A stretch of 64,000 nt of DNA from G963422745 sp963422745 (GTDB taxonomy: Bacteria > Actinomycetota > Acidimicrobiia > Acidimicrobiales > Aldehydirespiratoraceae), in NCBI GenBank assembly GCA_963422745.1, contig OY730477.1:3224001-3288000 (forward strand), in the 5' to 3' direction. This document shows, piece by piece, positions 16,980 through 25,811 of the stretch. The notes beneath the pieces are model-generated. The model saw nothing but the letters and a program-made list of their open reading frames with translations, ran no database searches and had not been told where the DNA came from. The translations under genes were made by a program, and so were the position numbers. Position 1 is the first letter of the stretch, and each line of letters starts with the position of its first letter.

Positions 16980-18020
16980 ATGATCCCTCTTGACGGTCCC
17001 TTCTACGACCAGCTCAGCGTTGGTGACCAACTACCCCGGCAGCCTTCGGTGGTTATTGATGAGGGCATGGCCGCTTTGTACCAGGCGATCATGGGCGAAC
17101 GACTGCCGATGGTTTTGGACCCCGCGACCAGCCTGGCCGTGACCGGACACTCAGGCAGGCTCGCCAGTGCAGGGCTGGTGATGCAGCTATCAATCGGGCA
17201 GAGCACCACCGTCAGCCGACGGGCCATCGCCAACCTGTTTTTTCGCGACGTTCGTCTCGTGCGGCCAGTGTCGCTGGGTGAGTCCATCGCCACCACTGTG
17301 ACAGTGGCGGCCCTAGCCGACAGCCGGGCGCGACCGGGGCGAGCGCATCGAGGCAAGGTGCTGGTTGATGTAGTCACCACCGCGGCCGGTGAACCGGCCG
17401 TCACCTACCGGCGTGCCCCGATGCTCCCCCAGATTGGTGACACCCAACCCGGCCACGCCGGGGAATTCGGTGCGGGCACAACCAATCGCCGAGGATCCAC
17501 CGCAGCGACGCTCCCCGACAGCCTCGCCGCCGACTATTCGGGCCTTGTTCCAAGTGAATGGGATTTCACGGCCCTGGGACCTCCTGTGAACTGGAAGCTC
17601 GGCTCAACCGTGATCGACCCGGCTCGCGATGTGATCGACAACGCTTTGGGACTGGTTCGCCTCACCCACAACCTGGCGCTGATCCACCGTGACGCCACAC
17701 GCTCTCCTTACCCGGAGCGGCTCGTGTACGGCGGCCACGTGGTAGGGCTCGCTCAGGCGTCACTTTCACGGGTCCTGCCCGGTATGGCCACGGTGGTGGG
17801 CTGGCACGGCTGTGACCACACAGGCCCCGCCTTCGAAGGTGATCAGGTCTCGTTTCGTCACACGCTTTTGGACGTGGCTCAAGCAGGCTCAGGCCGGGTC
17901 TTCGTGGTGCACGTTGAGGGTTTCGCCCATCGCGGCGATGTCGCATCGCCGGGTAGCGAACCCGAACCCGACTCTGGTGTTGCGATACTCGATTGGACGG
18001 TCGCCGCGGCTGCACCGTGA
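16980..18020 (+). CDS. MaoC-like double-hotdog hydratase family protein
   Basis: A 346-residue protein with two hotdog modules. The first half has DQLPRQPSVVIDEGMAALYQ and LFFRDVRLVRPVSLGESI; the second has SPYPERLVYGGHVVGLAQAS, with the GGHVVG element typical of MaoC/R-hydratase folds, and FEGDQVSFRHTLLD. Such proteins add water to enoyl-CoA or dehydrate beta-hydroxyacyl or dicarboxyl thioesters (mesaconyl-CoA hydratase type is one double form). The catalytic D/H pair is not certain. The next gene starts 27 bases later and a thiolase follows, consistent with a beta-oxidation-like operon. A 17-base segment with its TGA stop is duplicated at 18006-18036. Confidence 0.72.
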   Translation: MIPLDGPFYDQLSVGDQLPRQPSVVIDEGMAALYQAIMGERLPMVLDPATSLAVTGHSGRLASAGLVMQLSIGQSTTVSRRAIANLFFRDVRLVRPVSLGESIATTVTVAALADSRARPGRAHRGKVLVDVVTTAAGEPAVTYRRAPMLPQIGDTQPGHAGEFGAGTTNRRGSTAATLPDSLAADYSGLVPSEWDFTALGPPVNWKLGSTVIDPARDVIDNALGLVRLTHNLALIHRDATRSPYPERLVYGGHVVGLAQASLSRVLPGMATVVGWHGCDHTGPAFEGDQVSFRHTLLDVAQAGSGRVFVVHVEGFAHRGDVASPGSEPEPDSGVAILDWTVAAAAP

Positions 18021-18036
18021 AGCCGCTGCACCGTGA
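18006..18036. repeat. Short duplication containing a gene's stop codon
   Basis: CGGCTGCACCGTGAA, the end of the MaoC-like gene with its TGA, is followed by CCGCTGCACCGTGAA at a spacing of about 16 bases. The second copy directly precedes the start of the next gene. Confidence 0.85.
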
Positions 18037-18047
18037 AAGGGATGAAC

Positions 18048-18905
18048 ATGACAGGTCATCAAGCCATTGACTTGTGGGTCAACGTGAACATGGGCACGGC
18101 CGTTCCCCCAGAGTTCCTTGAACGAGTCAAGAACGAGTACTTCAAGGCTGGCGACGACTTCTTGCGGTCGCTCACTATCACCGAATGCCTCGACGTAATG
18201 GACGAAGCTGGCGTGGACAAGGCGGTGCTCACCGTTGCTGTCCACAGACCCGACGAGGCGGTGCTCGACTTCGTACGCCAGCGACCCGACCGTTTCTCCT
18301 TGGCCGCCTACGTGCGACCACACAAGCTGATGCCCGAACTGTGGCGGCTGGAGTCGATGATCGAACAATTTCCCGTGGCGATGGCCCGAACTGTTCCCTT
18401 CAACTTCGATCTGCCGCCGAGCGACGCCGTCTATTACCCTTTATACGCCAAATGCACCGAACTTGACCTGCCGCTGTCTGTGAATACGGGCCTGCCGGGT
18501 CCCCCGATGCCAGGTGAATGCCAGGACCCAATCCATCTCGATCGGGTCTGTTACCGGTTCCCGACACTGAGACTTTGCATGGCGCACGGTGCCGACCCGT
18601 GGTGGGGCACAGCGATCAGGTTGATGATCAAGTACCCCAACCTTCACCTGATGACATCCGCTTACAGCCCGAAGCGGTTCCCGGCCGAACTGATCGCCTT
18701 TATGAACACCCGCGGCCAGGACAAGATCATGTTCGCAAGTGATCATCCAGTGCTGTCAATGAAGCGATGCGTGGGTGAAGCCGAAGCGCTTGATCTCCGT
18801 GAGGGTGTCTTGGACAAGTTTCTGCGGGCCAACGCTGAACGGCTCTTCTTTGGTGAACGCAAGCCTCCCTCTAGGATTCGGTCCGGGTCCGGGCGAGCCG
18901 GATGA
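18048..18905 (+). CDS. Amidohydrolase-2 family metal-dependent hydrolase
   Basis: A protein of about 285 residues of the COG2159 TIM-barrel hydrolases/decarboxylases, paralogous to the gene at 2806. It keeps FASDHP near residue 232, where the aspartate is the usual metal-activating residue, and CMAHGADPWWG near 176 with a conserved histidine. The N-terminus reads IDLWVNVNMG instead of the common DxHxH, so the first metal pair is altered. ATG 18048 has AAAGGG six bases upstream, which favours it over ATG 18042. It lies between the MaoC-like gene and a thiolase, all in one direction, and probably acts in the same pathway on a ring or beta-keto acid derivative. Confidence 0.8.
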   Translation: MTGHQAIDLWVNVNMGTAVPPEFLERVKNEYFKAGDDFLRSLTITECLDVMDEAGVDKAVLTVAVHRPDEAVLDFVRQRPDRFSLAAYVRPHKLMPELWRLESMIEQFPVAMARTVPFNFDLPPSDAVYYPLYAKCTELDLPLSVNTGLPGPPMPGECQDPIHLDRVCYRFPTLRLCMAHGADPWWGTAIRLMIKYPNLHLMTSAYSPKRFPAELIAFMNTRGQDKIMFASDHPVLSMKRCVGEAEALDLREGVLDKFLRANAERLFFGERKPPSRIRSGSGRAG

Positions 18906-18987
18906 AACGAACCGGGATCACGATGAGACGACCGGAAAGGGTGACGATGAACCACCAAACGATGCCGATGACCGGGCAGGCACGGCG

Positions 18988-20166
18988 ATGACCGAAGTAG
19001 TAATCGTAGAAGCTGTGCGATCAGCGGTGGGTAGACGCAACGGCACGCTGGGGCACACCCACCCGGCGGATCTCCTCGGACCGATTCAAATGGAGTGCCT
19101 GCAAAGGGCCGGAATTGCAAGCGACGAGGTGGACCAGGTGGTGGGCGGCTGCATCAGCCAGGTAGGAGCCCAGGCAATGAACATCACCCGTACCGCCTGG
19201 CTATCGCACGGCGGTGACCCCGAGACCGCCTGCTCCACTGTGGATTCCCAGTGCGGATCGTCCCAACACGCAGTCAATTTGGCCTACAGCCTGATCGGAT
19301 CCGGGGCTGCCGATGTGGTTCTGGCCTGCGGTGTGGAGGTGATGACGATGCTGCCCATCGGGTCTAATGCCGCCAAAGGCCCCGGCCGACCCGTGTCTCG
19401 CAGCTACTTCAAGCACTACGAGTTCACCAGTCAATTCGAAGGGGCAGAACGCATCGCCACCAAGTACGGAATCACACGCGCCGACACCGATCAGCTCGGA
19501 CTTACGTCTCAGCTCCGGGCAGCCCGTGCCGTGACCGAGGGCCGTTTCGAGACCCAGATCGCTGCGGTGCAAGCAGCAGTGGTTGATGCTGAAGGGAAAA
19601 AGACTGGTGAAACAGTGGAATTCACCCTTGACGAGGTCCCGAGAGAGACCAGCCCGGATGCACTCGCAGCCCTGGATCCCGTGGCCCGAGCCGATGGGGT
19701 CCATACGGCGGGTACTTCCTCACAGATAGCCGACGGTGCCGCGGCGGTGCTGTTGATGTCGTCGGATCGGGCTGCGGCTCTGGGTTTGCAACCTCGGGCA
19801 CGGGTGATTCAAACAGCCCTCGTGGGTTGTGACCCGGTGCTGATGCTGGAAGGACCGATTCCCGCGACCCGACAGATGCTCGACCGGGAGGGGTTGAGCG
19901 TTGACGACATCGACGTGTTCGAAGTGAACGAGGCCTTCGCATCGGTGGTGCTCGCCTGGGCCAAAGCCACAGGCGCCGACCTTGAGCGAACCAACCCCAA
20001 CGGCGGTGCTATCGCGCTGGGTCATCCCCTGGGCGGAACCGGATGCATCCTCACCACCAAGGCCGTTCACGAACTCGAACGCATCGACGGCCGCTACGGC
20101 CTGGTAGCGATGTGCTGTGGAGGCGGGCTCGGCACCGGTACCCTCATCGAACGGGTCGCCCCCTAG
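18988..20166 (+). CDS. Acetyl-CoA acyltransferase (degradative thiolase)
   Basis: A 392-residue classical thiolase that cleaves beta-ketoacyl-CoA with free CoA, the last step of a beta-oxidation turn. The nucleophilic cysteine is in STVDSQCGSSQ near residue 91. NEAFASV, GGAIALGHPLGGTG (catalytic histidine) and AMCCGGGLGTG (second cysteine) are all present. Start ATG 18988 is where family homology begins. The upstream 80 bases contain imperfect GATGA.AC direct repeats. Its stop TAG overlaps the TAG of the convergent CoA transferase in one CTAG (20163-20166). Confidence 0.95.
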   Translation: MTEVVIVEAVRSAVGRRNGTLGHTHPADLLGPIQMECLQRAGIASDEVDQVVGGCISQVGAQAMNITRTAWLSHGGDPETACSTVDSQCGSSQHAVNLAYSLIGSGAADVVLACGVEVMTMLPIGSNAAKGPGRPVSRSYFKHYEFTSQFEGAERIATKYGITRADTDQLGLTSQLRAARAVTEGRFETQIAAVQAAVVDAEGKKTGETVEFTLDEVPRETSPDALAALDPVARADGVHTAGTSSQIADGAAAVLLMSSDRAAALGLQPRARVIQTALVGCDPVLMLEGPIPATRQMLDREGLSVDDIDVFEVNEAFASVVLAWAKATGADLERTNPNGGAIALGHPLGGTGCILTTKAVHELERIDGRYGLVAMCCGGGLGTGTLIERVAP

Positions 20167-21365
20167 ACGACACCCGCTGTTCGCAGGGCATCAATCTCAG
20201 CTCCCGACAAGCCGAGCAAGCCCGACAACACCTCGTCGGTGTGGCAACCGAGTCGGGGAGCACCGGCCGGAACAACCACCTCCTGATCACCGATTCGCGG
20301 AAACGGTGCCTGCTGGCGAACCGTTCCTATGACCGGATCCTCTACAGCGATCACATCACCGCGAGCCACCACATGTTCGTCGGCGACCAGGTCGGCCACG
20401 TCGTACACGGTCCCGACCGGGACATCGTGGTCGACGCAGCGAGTTTCGATCTCGGCGGCATCCAATTGTGAAGCCCAGTCCGCCACGATCTCGTTGATTT
20501 CGGCGTTGTGATGGCCTCGGGCTGCGGGTGTGCAGTAACGCTCGTTGCTGATCAGGTCGATGCGGTCCATTGCTGAGCACAACCGCTCGAAGTTGGTCTG
20601 GCCAGCCGCCACTATGCAGACGTAGCGCCCGTCTCGGGTGGGGTAATTGTCGAGCGGAGCGGAATGTTCGAGGCGGTTGCCGCTGCGGTTGCGAACCAGA
20701 CCCAATTTGTCGTAGGCGGCCACGGTCCATTCCAGGATGCGCAGCGCCGAGCCGTACAGGTAGGCGTCGATAACACCGCCTCGGCCGGTTCGGTGGGCGT
20801 CGCGGTCATAGAGCAGTGCGGTGACAGCCTGTGCCGCGAACACACCTGTCAAGTAGTCGGTGACGGTTACCCCTGGCCGCACCGGTGCACGGTCGGGTTC
20901 GCCGGTCAGGTGCATGATCCCGCCGTAGGCCACACCGTTGCGGTCGAGTCCGGGACGAAGAGACTTGGGGCCGTCTTGACCGAACACGCTGATCCGCGCC
21001 GTCACCACCTTTGGGTCGAGCCGAGAGGGATCAATGTTCCATCGTTCGAGGGTGCCTGGCCGGAAGTTCTCACATACCACATCAGACACAGCCGCCAGAC
21101 GACGGAACAGTTCTTGCCCCTGCGGACGACGCAGGTTGATCGTGACCGACTTACGACCTCGACCTTCCACCGACCAGTACAGCGAATAGGGGGTCCCGTC
21201 GGCCGCCGCAGCGAAAGGCCCGAGTCCCCGCAACATGTCGCCAGTCCCCGGATCTTCGATCTTGATCACCTCGGCACCCTGTTCGCCCAGCACACCTGCG
21301 CAAAACGGTGCGGCGATCCGAGTACCGAGGTCGAGTACCCGCAGTCCGGCCAGAGGCATTCTCAT
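20163..21365 (-). CDS. Family III CoA transferase (CaiB/BaiF type)
   Basis: A 400-residue CoA transferase that moves CoA between a donor thioester and a carboxylic acid. Typical features are the start LAGLRVLDLGTRIAAPFCAG, GAEVIKIEDPGTGD, SVTINLRRPQGQ, VVCENFRPGTLERW, and a conserved aspartate in PGLDRNGVAYGG. Start ATG 21365 (ATG AGA ATG) is five bases after the stop of the enoyl-CoA hydratase gene, so the two are an operon. It probably activates the acid substrate of the pathway without ATP. Confidence 0.92.
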   Translation of the reverse strand: MRMPLAGLRVLDLGTRIAAPFCAGVLGEQGAEVIKIEDPGTGDMLRGLGPFAAAADGTPYSLYWSVEGRGRKSVTINLRRPQGQELFRRLAAVSDVVCENFRPGTLERWNIDPSRLDPKVVTARISVFGQDGPKSLRPGLDRNGVAYGGIMHLTGEPDRAPVRPGVTVTDYLTGVFAAQAVTALLYDRDAHRTGRGGVIDAYLYGSALRILEWTVAAYDKLGLVRNRSGNRLEHSAPLDNYPTRDGRYVCIVAAGQTNFERLCSAMDRIDLISNERYCTPAARGHHNAEINEIVADWASQLDAAEIETRCVDHDVPVGTVYDVADLVADEHVVARGDVIAVEDPVIGTVRQQAPFPRIGDQEVVVPAGAPRLGCHTDEVLSGLLGLSGAEIDALRTAGVV

Positions 21366-21370
21366 CGCTA

Positions 21371-22201
21371 TCAGGCGTCCTTGTGCTCGGAGAACACCTC
21401 TTGCATTGAACCCTTCTGCATCCGCCGCTGTAATGCCCCCAAAGCGGTGGAGGTGTTGTGCATCCATTGATGAGCCTGGAAGTGGTAGTCCCAAGCATCT
21501 CGCTGGCCTTGTAGGTCCAGGGTCTTGTTGATTGACCGCTTGACAACTTCGGCGGTCGCGGGCGGGACCATTGCGATGCGTTCAGCGAGTTCCCGCACGG
21601 CGTTGTTCAGTTCGGACCTGGGCACAACCCGGTTGACCATCCCCAGCCGGTGAGCTTCATCCGCGTTGATGGTCTCAGCTGCCAAGAGGAACTCCTTGGC
21701 CTTTCGCGCTGGCATCTCCCAGGGCTCCACCAGGATTTCCACGGCCGCTCCGGTCATACGCAGAACCGGATTCTGAAACGATGCATCGTCACTGGCGACG
21801 ATCAGATCGGCCATGCAGGCCAACATGACCCCCGCGGCGATGCACTTACCGTGGACCGCGGCGATGGTCGGCTTGCGGAAATCGCGAATCCGCAGGCAGC
21901 GGTCGAAGTACATGACCTTTTCGTGGTGGTACTTGCCTTCGGGGGTTTCCCGCATCAGCCGCCACTCATCGGGCTCCACGTCGCCGACCAGGGCCTTGAG
22001 ATCGTGACCGGCCGAAAAGTGCCTGCCATTGGCTGCCAGCACAACAACCCGCACATCGGCGTTGGCGTCGGCTGCGTCCAGAGCGGCGTCGAGTTCGTCG
22101 ATCAAAGCAGTGTCCTGAGCGTTGGCCACTTCGGGCCGATTCAAGGTGATCGTGGCGACGGGTCCTTCGACTTGGTAGAGGATGGTTGAATACTCAGGCA
22201 T
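21371..22201 (-). CDS. Enoyl-CoA hydratase/isomerase family protein
   Basis: A 276-residue crotonase-fold protein. The oxyanion-hole elements are seen as HFSAGHDLKAL near residue 70 and AAVHGKCIAAGVMLACMADL near 110-130. The region that carries the second catalytic glutamate reads AVEILVEPWEMPARKAKE instead of the common GGTQRL form, so the reaction may not be plain hydration. ATG 22201 opens the family homology. It is transcribed toward the CoA transferase and follows a run of 64-bp repeats derived from the end of the upstream acyl-CoA dehydrogenase gene. Confidence 0.88.
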   Translation of the reverse strand: MPEYSTILYQVEGPVATITLNRPEVANAQDTALIDELDAALDAADANADVRVVVLAANGRHFSAGHDLKALVGDVEPDEWRLMRETPEGKYHHEKVMYFDRCLRIRDFRKPTIAAVHGKCIAAGVMLACMADLIVASDDASFQNPVLRMTGAAVEILVEPWEMPARKAKEFLLAAETINADEAHRLGMVNRVVPRSELNNAVRELAERIAMVPPATAEVVKRSINKTLDLQGQRDAWDYHFQAHQWMHNTSTALGALQRRMQKGSMQEVFSEHKDA

Positions 22202-22229
22202 AAGACCCAGTGTAGAAACAGAACCCTCG

Positions 22230-22530
22230 GGCCAGGGCCGTGGCTCTCGAGGCAACCCGAGAGAGCACTCACATCACTCTTCGTACATTCCCGGGTCAGG
22301 GCCGTGGCTCTCGAGGCAACCCGAGAGAGCACTCACATCACTCTTCGTACATTCCCGGGTCAGGGCCGTGGCTCTCGAGGCAACCCGAGAGAGCACTCAC
22401 ATCACTCTTCGTACATTCCCGGGTCAGGGCCGTGGCTCTCGAGGCAACCCGAGAGAGCGCTCACCGATCACTCTTCGTACAAAGCTGGGGTCAGGGCCGT
22501 GGCTCTCGAGGCAACCCGAGAGAGCGCTCA
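22230..22530. repeat. 64-bp tandem array, five copies, made from the 3' end of an acyl-CoA dehydrogenase gene
   Basis: GGGCCGTGGCTCTCGAGGCA starts units at 22235, 22299, 22363, 22427 and 22494 (periods 64, 64, 64, 67). The last unit is the coding end of the acyl-CoA dehydrogenase (ERSLGLPREPRP and stop on the minus strand); the other four lie downstream of the stop. Each unit carries a small hairpin on the minus strand (CTCTCG, 8-base loop, CGAGAG), so the array repeats a hairpin-bearing gene end. The three central copies are almost identical, so expansion is recent. Confidence 0.97.
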
Positions 22531-23684
22531 CCGATCACGGTGCGCTGGATCTCGTTGGTGCCAGCGAAGATTGACGCGGCCCGGTAATACAACCACGAAC
22601 GCTGCCAGCGCCCCTGTGCCGGGTTGTGTTCTGCCCCTCGCCACAATGGGGAAAGGTCACCCAGCACGCGCATTGCGGTGGCGTGCAGACGCTGGCTCAT
22701 CTCGCTCCAGTACAGCTTGGCCGTGGCAGTTTCTGCACCCGGTGGTCGGCCGTGCTGGAGCGCGGATAGCGCTCGCCAGTTTTGGATCTGGAACAGGCGC
22801 AGCTCAACGAATGCCTGTGCGAGTTCCTGTGCGGTGCGGGGATCGGAGTCCAGGCCCTGATCCCGGGCGAGTTGCATCAGTTCGTCTAGTAGTTGTGAGT
22901 GGATCACCAATTGACGGGGGTTTGTGCCCCGCTCATGGATCAGCACCGAACCGGCTACACCCCATCCATCATCTAATGCGCCAACAAGTTGGTCGTCGGG
23001 CACGAAGACGTCGTCGAAGGTGACCTCATTGAAGTCGGATTCGTCGGTGATTTGACGTAGCGGTCGGATCTCGACTCCGGGCGCGGTCATGTCGATCATC
23101 AACGCCGAGATACCGGCTCGCTTCGGTGCTTCGGGGTCGGTGCGAACCAAAGCAAGCCCCCAATCGGCGAACTGGGCATAGGAAGTCCAGACCTTTGTGC
23201 CGTTGATGATCCAGCCCCCTTCAACGGGTTCGGCTCCGCAGCGCAGAGAGGCAAGATCACTGCCAGCATCGGGCTCGCTGAACAACTGACAAAAGAGCTG
23301 CTCTGCGCCGAGAACACCGGGAAGCCAGCGCTGTTTCTGGATGGGAGTGCCGTGTGTAAGCAAGGCCGGTCCGACCAGGTTGACCCCGATTCGCCCCACC
23401 AATTCAGGGGCTCGTGCCCGAGCCAGTTCCTCCTGCACGATGAAGTGATAGACAGGATCGGATTCCCTACCGCCGTACTCAACCGGCCAGGTAACGCCCA
23501 CCAAACCGGCTTCGGCGAGCTTGCTCTGCCATTGGCGACCGAAGGCCACTTCAGCGGCGAGATCGTCGAATATGGGAGGTAACCCGGTTCCGTACGCCCA
23601 AGGCAGATTGGCTTCCAGCCACGACCGACAATGTCGGCGGAATCGGTGGTGGTCATCGGTGGGAGTGAGATCCACGTTGCCCAC
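22491..23684 (-). CDS. Acyl-CoA dehydrogenase (FadE-type, long subunit)
   Basis: A protein of about 397 residues that introduces a 2,3-double bond in an acyl-CoA using FAD. The N-terminal domain is followed by FCQLFSEPDAGSDLASL (flavin and substrate loop), GWIINGTKVWTSYAQFADWG and the C-terminal GTNEIQRTVIGERSLGLPRE signature. Start GTG 23684 has GGAG nine bases upstream; GTG 23675 is possible. It faces away from the shorter acyl-CoA dehydrogenase at 24058, and such long/short pairs form heteromeric enzymes in steroid side-chain degradation. That assignment is inference. Its last 12 codons are the template of the adjoining repeat array. Confidence 0.92.
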   Translation of the reverse strand: MGNVDLTPTDDHHRFRRHCRSWLEANLPWAYGTGLPPIFDDLAAEVAFGRQWQSKLAEAGLVGVTWPVEYGGRESDPVYHFIVQEELARARAPELVGRIGVNLVGPALLTHGTPIQKQRWLPGVLGAEQLFCQLFSEPDAGSDLASLRCGAEPVEGGWIINGTKVWTSYAQFADWGLALVRTDPEAPKRAGISALMIDMTAPGVEIRPLRQITDESDFNEVTFDDVFVPDDQLVGALDDGWGVAGSVLIHERGTNPRQLVIHSQLLDELMQLARDQGLDSDPRTAQELAQAFVELRLFQIQNWRALSALQHGRPPGAETATAKLYWSEMSQRLHATAMRVLGDLSPLWRGAEHNPAQGRWQRSWLYYRAASIFAGTNEIQRTVIGERSLGLPREPRP

Positions 23685-23694
23685 GTCTACCAGC

Positions 23695-24035
23695 TCCGAC
23701 AGATCCCGACCACACATCCACCACACACGCACCCATCACCCCGACCACACATCCCCACCACACACGCACCCATCACCCCGACCACACATCCCCACCACAC
23801 ACGCACCCATCACCCCGACCACACACACCCATCACCCCAACCACCCATCATCCCCACCACACACACCCATCACCCCAACCACACATCATCCCCACCACAC
23901 ACACCCATCACCCCAACCACCCATCATCCCCACCACACATACACCCATCACCCCAACCACACATCCCCACCACACACGCACCCATCACCCCAACCACACA
24001 TCCCCACCACACACGCACCCATCATCCCGACCACG
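23695..24035. repeat. Tandem repeat of about 33-40 bp in a divergent promoter region
   Basis: CACCCATCACCCC.ACCACAC with CCCACCACACAC recurs about nine times with small length changes. The strand is strongly biased to A and C. It fills the gap between two divergently transcribed acyl-CoA dehydrogenase genes. Histidine/proline/threonine-rich open frames in it are translations of the repeat. Confidence 0.95.
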
Positions 24036-24057
24036 CTTGATCTAGCATTGTGGTTTC

Positions 24058-25125
24058 GTGGATTTTGACCTGTCACCCGACCAGGTGGCGCTGCGCGACG
24101 CCGCAGGCGCTTTCCTTGACGATCTCTGCGACATGGCGACGGTCCGGCTGGCGTGCGCTAACGACGGCTTCAATCCCGACCTGTGGGAAGCCATGATTGA
24201 ACAGGGATGGATTGCCATCACCGTGGCCGAGTCGCTCGGGGGAGTCGGTCTGGGTCCGGTGGAAGCGGCCATTCTTCTCGAACAGAGCGGCGCTCACCTG
24301 GCCCCGGTTCCGTTGGCGCAACAGCTCATCGCGCTGGGGGCGATGACTGACCAACCATGGCTGGAGCGACTGATGACCGGACAAGCCGTCGCCTCGGTAG
24401 CAAGAAACCCAGTGATGCGAGCCGCCGACGGTACGGTTACGGGTCGACCCGAGCCGGTCGTCTACGGTGCCCGGTCCGACGTTTTGGTGATACCCGCCGG
24501 TGACGAACTCGTGGCTGTGGACTTGGCCGGGACGAAGCGCCAACCCGAACCTGCCATGGACCGCACCCGCGAACTTGCCTGGGTGAACCTCAACAGTGCC
24601 CCGGCTGTGACCATCGGCGGACCTGACGAGGTAACGGCGCATCTGAATCGCGGGGCCGTTTTTCATGCGGCGGAGATGTTGGGCACGGCCGAGACAGTCA
24701 TGAGGCTGGCTGTGGATTACGCCAAAGTCCGTGAACAGTTCGGCCGACCCATAGGAAGCTTCCAGGCAGTCAAACACCGTTGTGCCGACATGTTGGTGGA
24801 CACCGAAGCCATGAGATCAGTCGTGTACTACGCGGCCTGGGCCCTGAGCGCCGACCCAGCCGAGGCCCCGGTTGCGGCGGCCACCGCCAAGATCTGGTGC
24901 AGCGACGCTGGCCTACGCGTGGCGGAGTCGGCGCTACAGGTTCACGGCGGAATCGGGTTCACCTGGGAATCAGACGTGCACTTGTTCCTAAAGCGTGCCC
25001 AACTTGATCAGGTCTGTTTCGGTGACGCCCGTCACCATCGAAGCCGTTTGGCAACCATGCTGCGAGACCGGTTGGACTCAGGTTCAAGCATATGGGCCGA
25101 CCCCTTGGCTGCCGACACGGCGTGA
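24058..25125 (+). CDS. Acyl-CoA dehydrogenase (short subunit)
   Basis: A 355-residue member of the acyl-CoA dehydrogenase family. The central FAD-contacting loop is shortened, while the C-terminal helical domain is well conserved (DYAKVREQFGRPIGSFQAVK near residue 220, then LQVHGGIGFTWE near 300). Start GTG 24058 fits the homology, and TAGCAT nine bases before it could be a -10 for a nearly leaderless message. The shortened form and the divergent long partner at 22491 suggest an alpha-beta heteromer acting on a bulky or branched acyl-CoA. Confidence 0.9.
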   Translation: MDFDLSPDQVALRDAAGAFLDDLCDMATVRLACANDGFNPDLWEAMIEQGWIAITVAESLGGVGLGPVEAAILLEQSGAHLAPVPLAQQLIALGAMTDQPWLERLMTGQAVASVARNPVMRAADGTVTGRPEPVVYGARSDVLVIPAGDELVAVDLAGTKRQPEPAMDRTRELAWVNLNSAPAVTIGGPDEVTAHLNRGAVFHAAEMLGTAETVMRLAVDYAKVREQFGRPIGSFQAVKHRCADMLVDTEAMRSVVYYAAWALSADPAEAPVAAATAKIWCSDAGLRVAESALQVHGGIGFTWESDVHLFLKRAQLDQVCFGDARHHRSRLATMLRDRLDSGSSIWADPLAADTA

Positions 25126-25184
25126 ATGCGGTCGGCCAACCAGACCCGACCGGCCGAACTCGACTACTGGCGTGCCCCGACATA

Positions 25185-25796
25185 TCAGGCAGCGGCCTCG
25201 GATACGGCCTCCCAGAACACTCCGAAACTCCGCGAACTCGATCTGCTCGGTTCAATATACGCGCCGATCTTGCGAGCAGCCTCACGTTTCTCAATCTTTA
25301 GTCGATACTTCGTTTCCATAACACGTTCAAAGGCTTCCCATGTTCCGCCCTTGATCTCATCCGGATCTCGAAACTTCGGACTCTGTAACTTCTCGCCATC
25401 CCTGCCGTAGGCAAGACAAACTGCCTCCCAATCACCGAAATACCAAGCCTCGAGTTCTTCGATCACAATCCGGTTGACTACCTGCCACTGCTGACCTAGG
25501 GCCGAACCACGAGTTGTGAGACCAGCCTCTCTAGATATCCTTTCGAGCCTCGCTTTGAGTTCGTAACAGTCGTCTTGATCGCGATCCACCAACACAAAGA
25601 TATACCATCCTAGCAGCAAAGACTTGCCAAGATTAGCAATGTAGTCATGCATGTTATCCAATAGATCATGTTTTCCCTGGAAGCTAATCACACGAAATCC
25701 CAAAGTAGGAAAATAGCGTGGTAGTATTGCCTCAAGGAAATCTCCCATTGAACGTTCCTCAACTAACAGATAGATGAATGTTTCTCCTTGATTCAT
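25185..25796 (-). CDS. DUF4276 family protein (Toprim-like), probable defence partner
   Basis: A 203-residue protein with the DUF4276 pattern. It begins IYLLVEERSM (acidic residue near 14) and continues with YIFVLVDRDQDD near 70-80 and VIEELEAWYFGDWEAV near 115-130, where the acidic residues suggest a Toprim-like metal site. DUF4276 proteins commonly sit beside an AAA ATPase, as here: the ATPase gene ends 15 bases upstream on the same strand. By analogy with OLD-like or PARIS-like systems it could be the nuclease or effector. The DNA is clearly AT-richer than its neighbours, which suggests horizontal transfer. Function not demonstrated. Confidence 0.8.
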   Translation of the reverse strand: MNQGETFIYLLVEERSMGDFLEAILPRYFPTLGFRVISFQGKHDLLDNMHDYIANLGKSLLLGWYIFVLVDRDQDDCYELKARLERISREAGLTTRGSALGQQWQVVNRIVIEELEAWYFGDWEAVCLAYGRDGEKLQSPKFRDPDEIKGGTWEAFERVMETKYRLKIEKREAARKIGAYIEPSRSSSRSFGVFWEAVSEAAA

Positions 25797-25811
25797 CGAA
25801 ATTATCGTCTA

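Noticed and set aside
22182..23023. Plus-strand open frames with repeated PGQGRGSRGNPRE-like units
   Set aside because: Translation of the 64-bp array antisense to the acyl-CoA dehydrogenase gene end.
23521..24068. His/Pro/Thr-rich proteins of 145-174 residues
   Set aside because: Low-complexity translation of the AC-rich repeat between two divergent genes.
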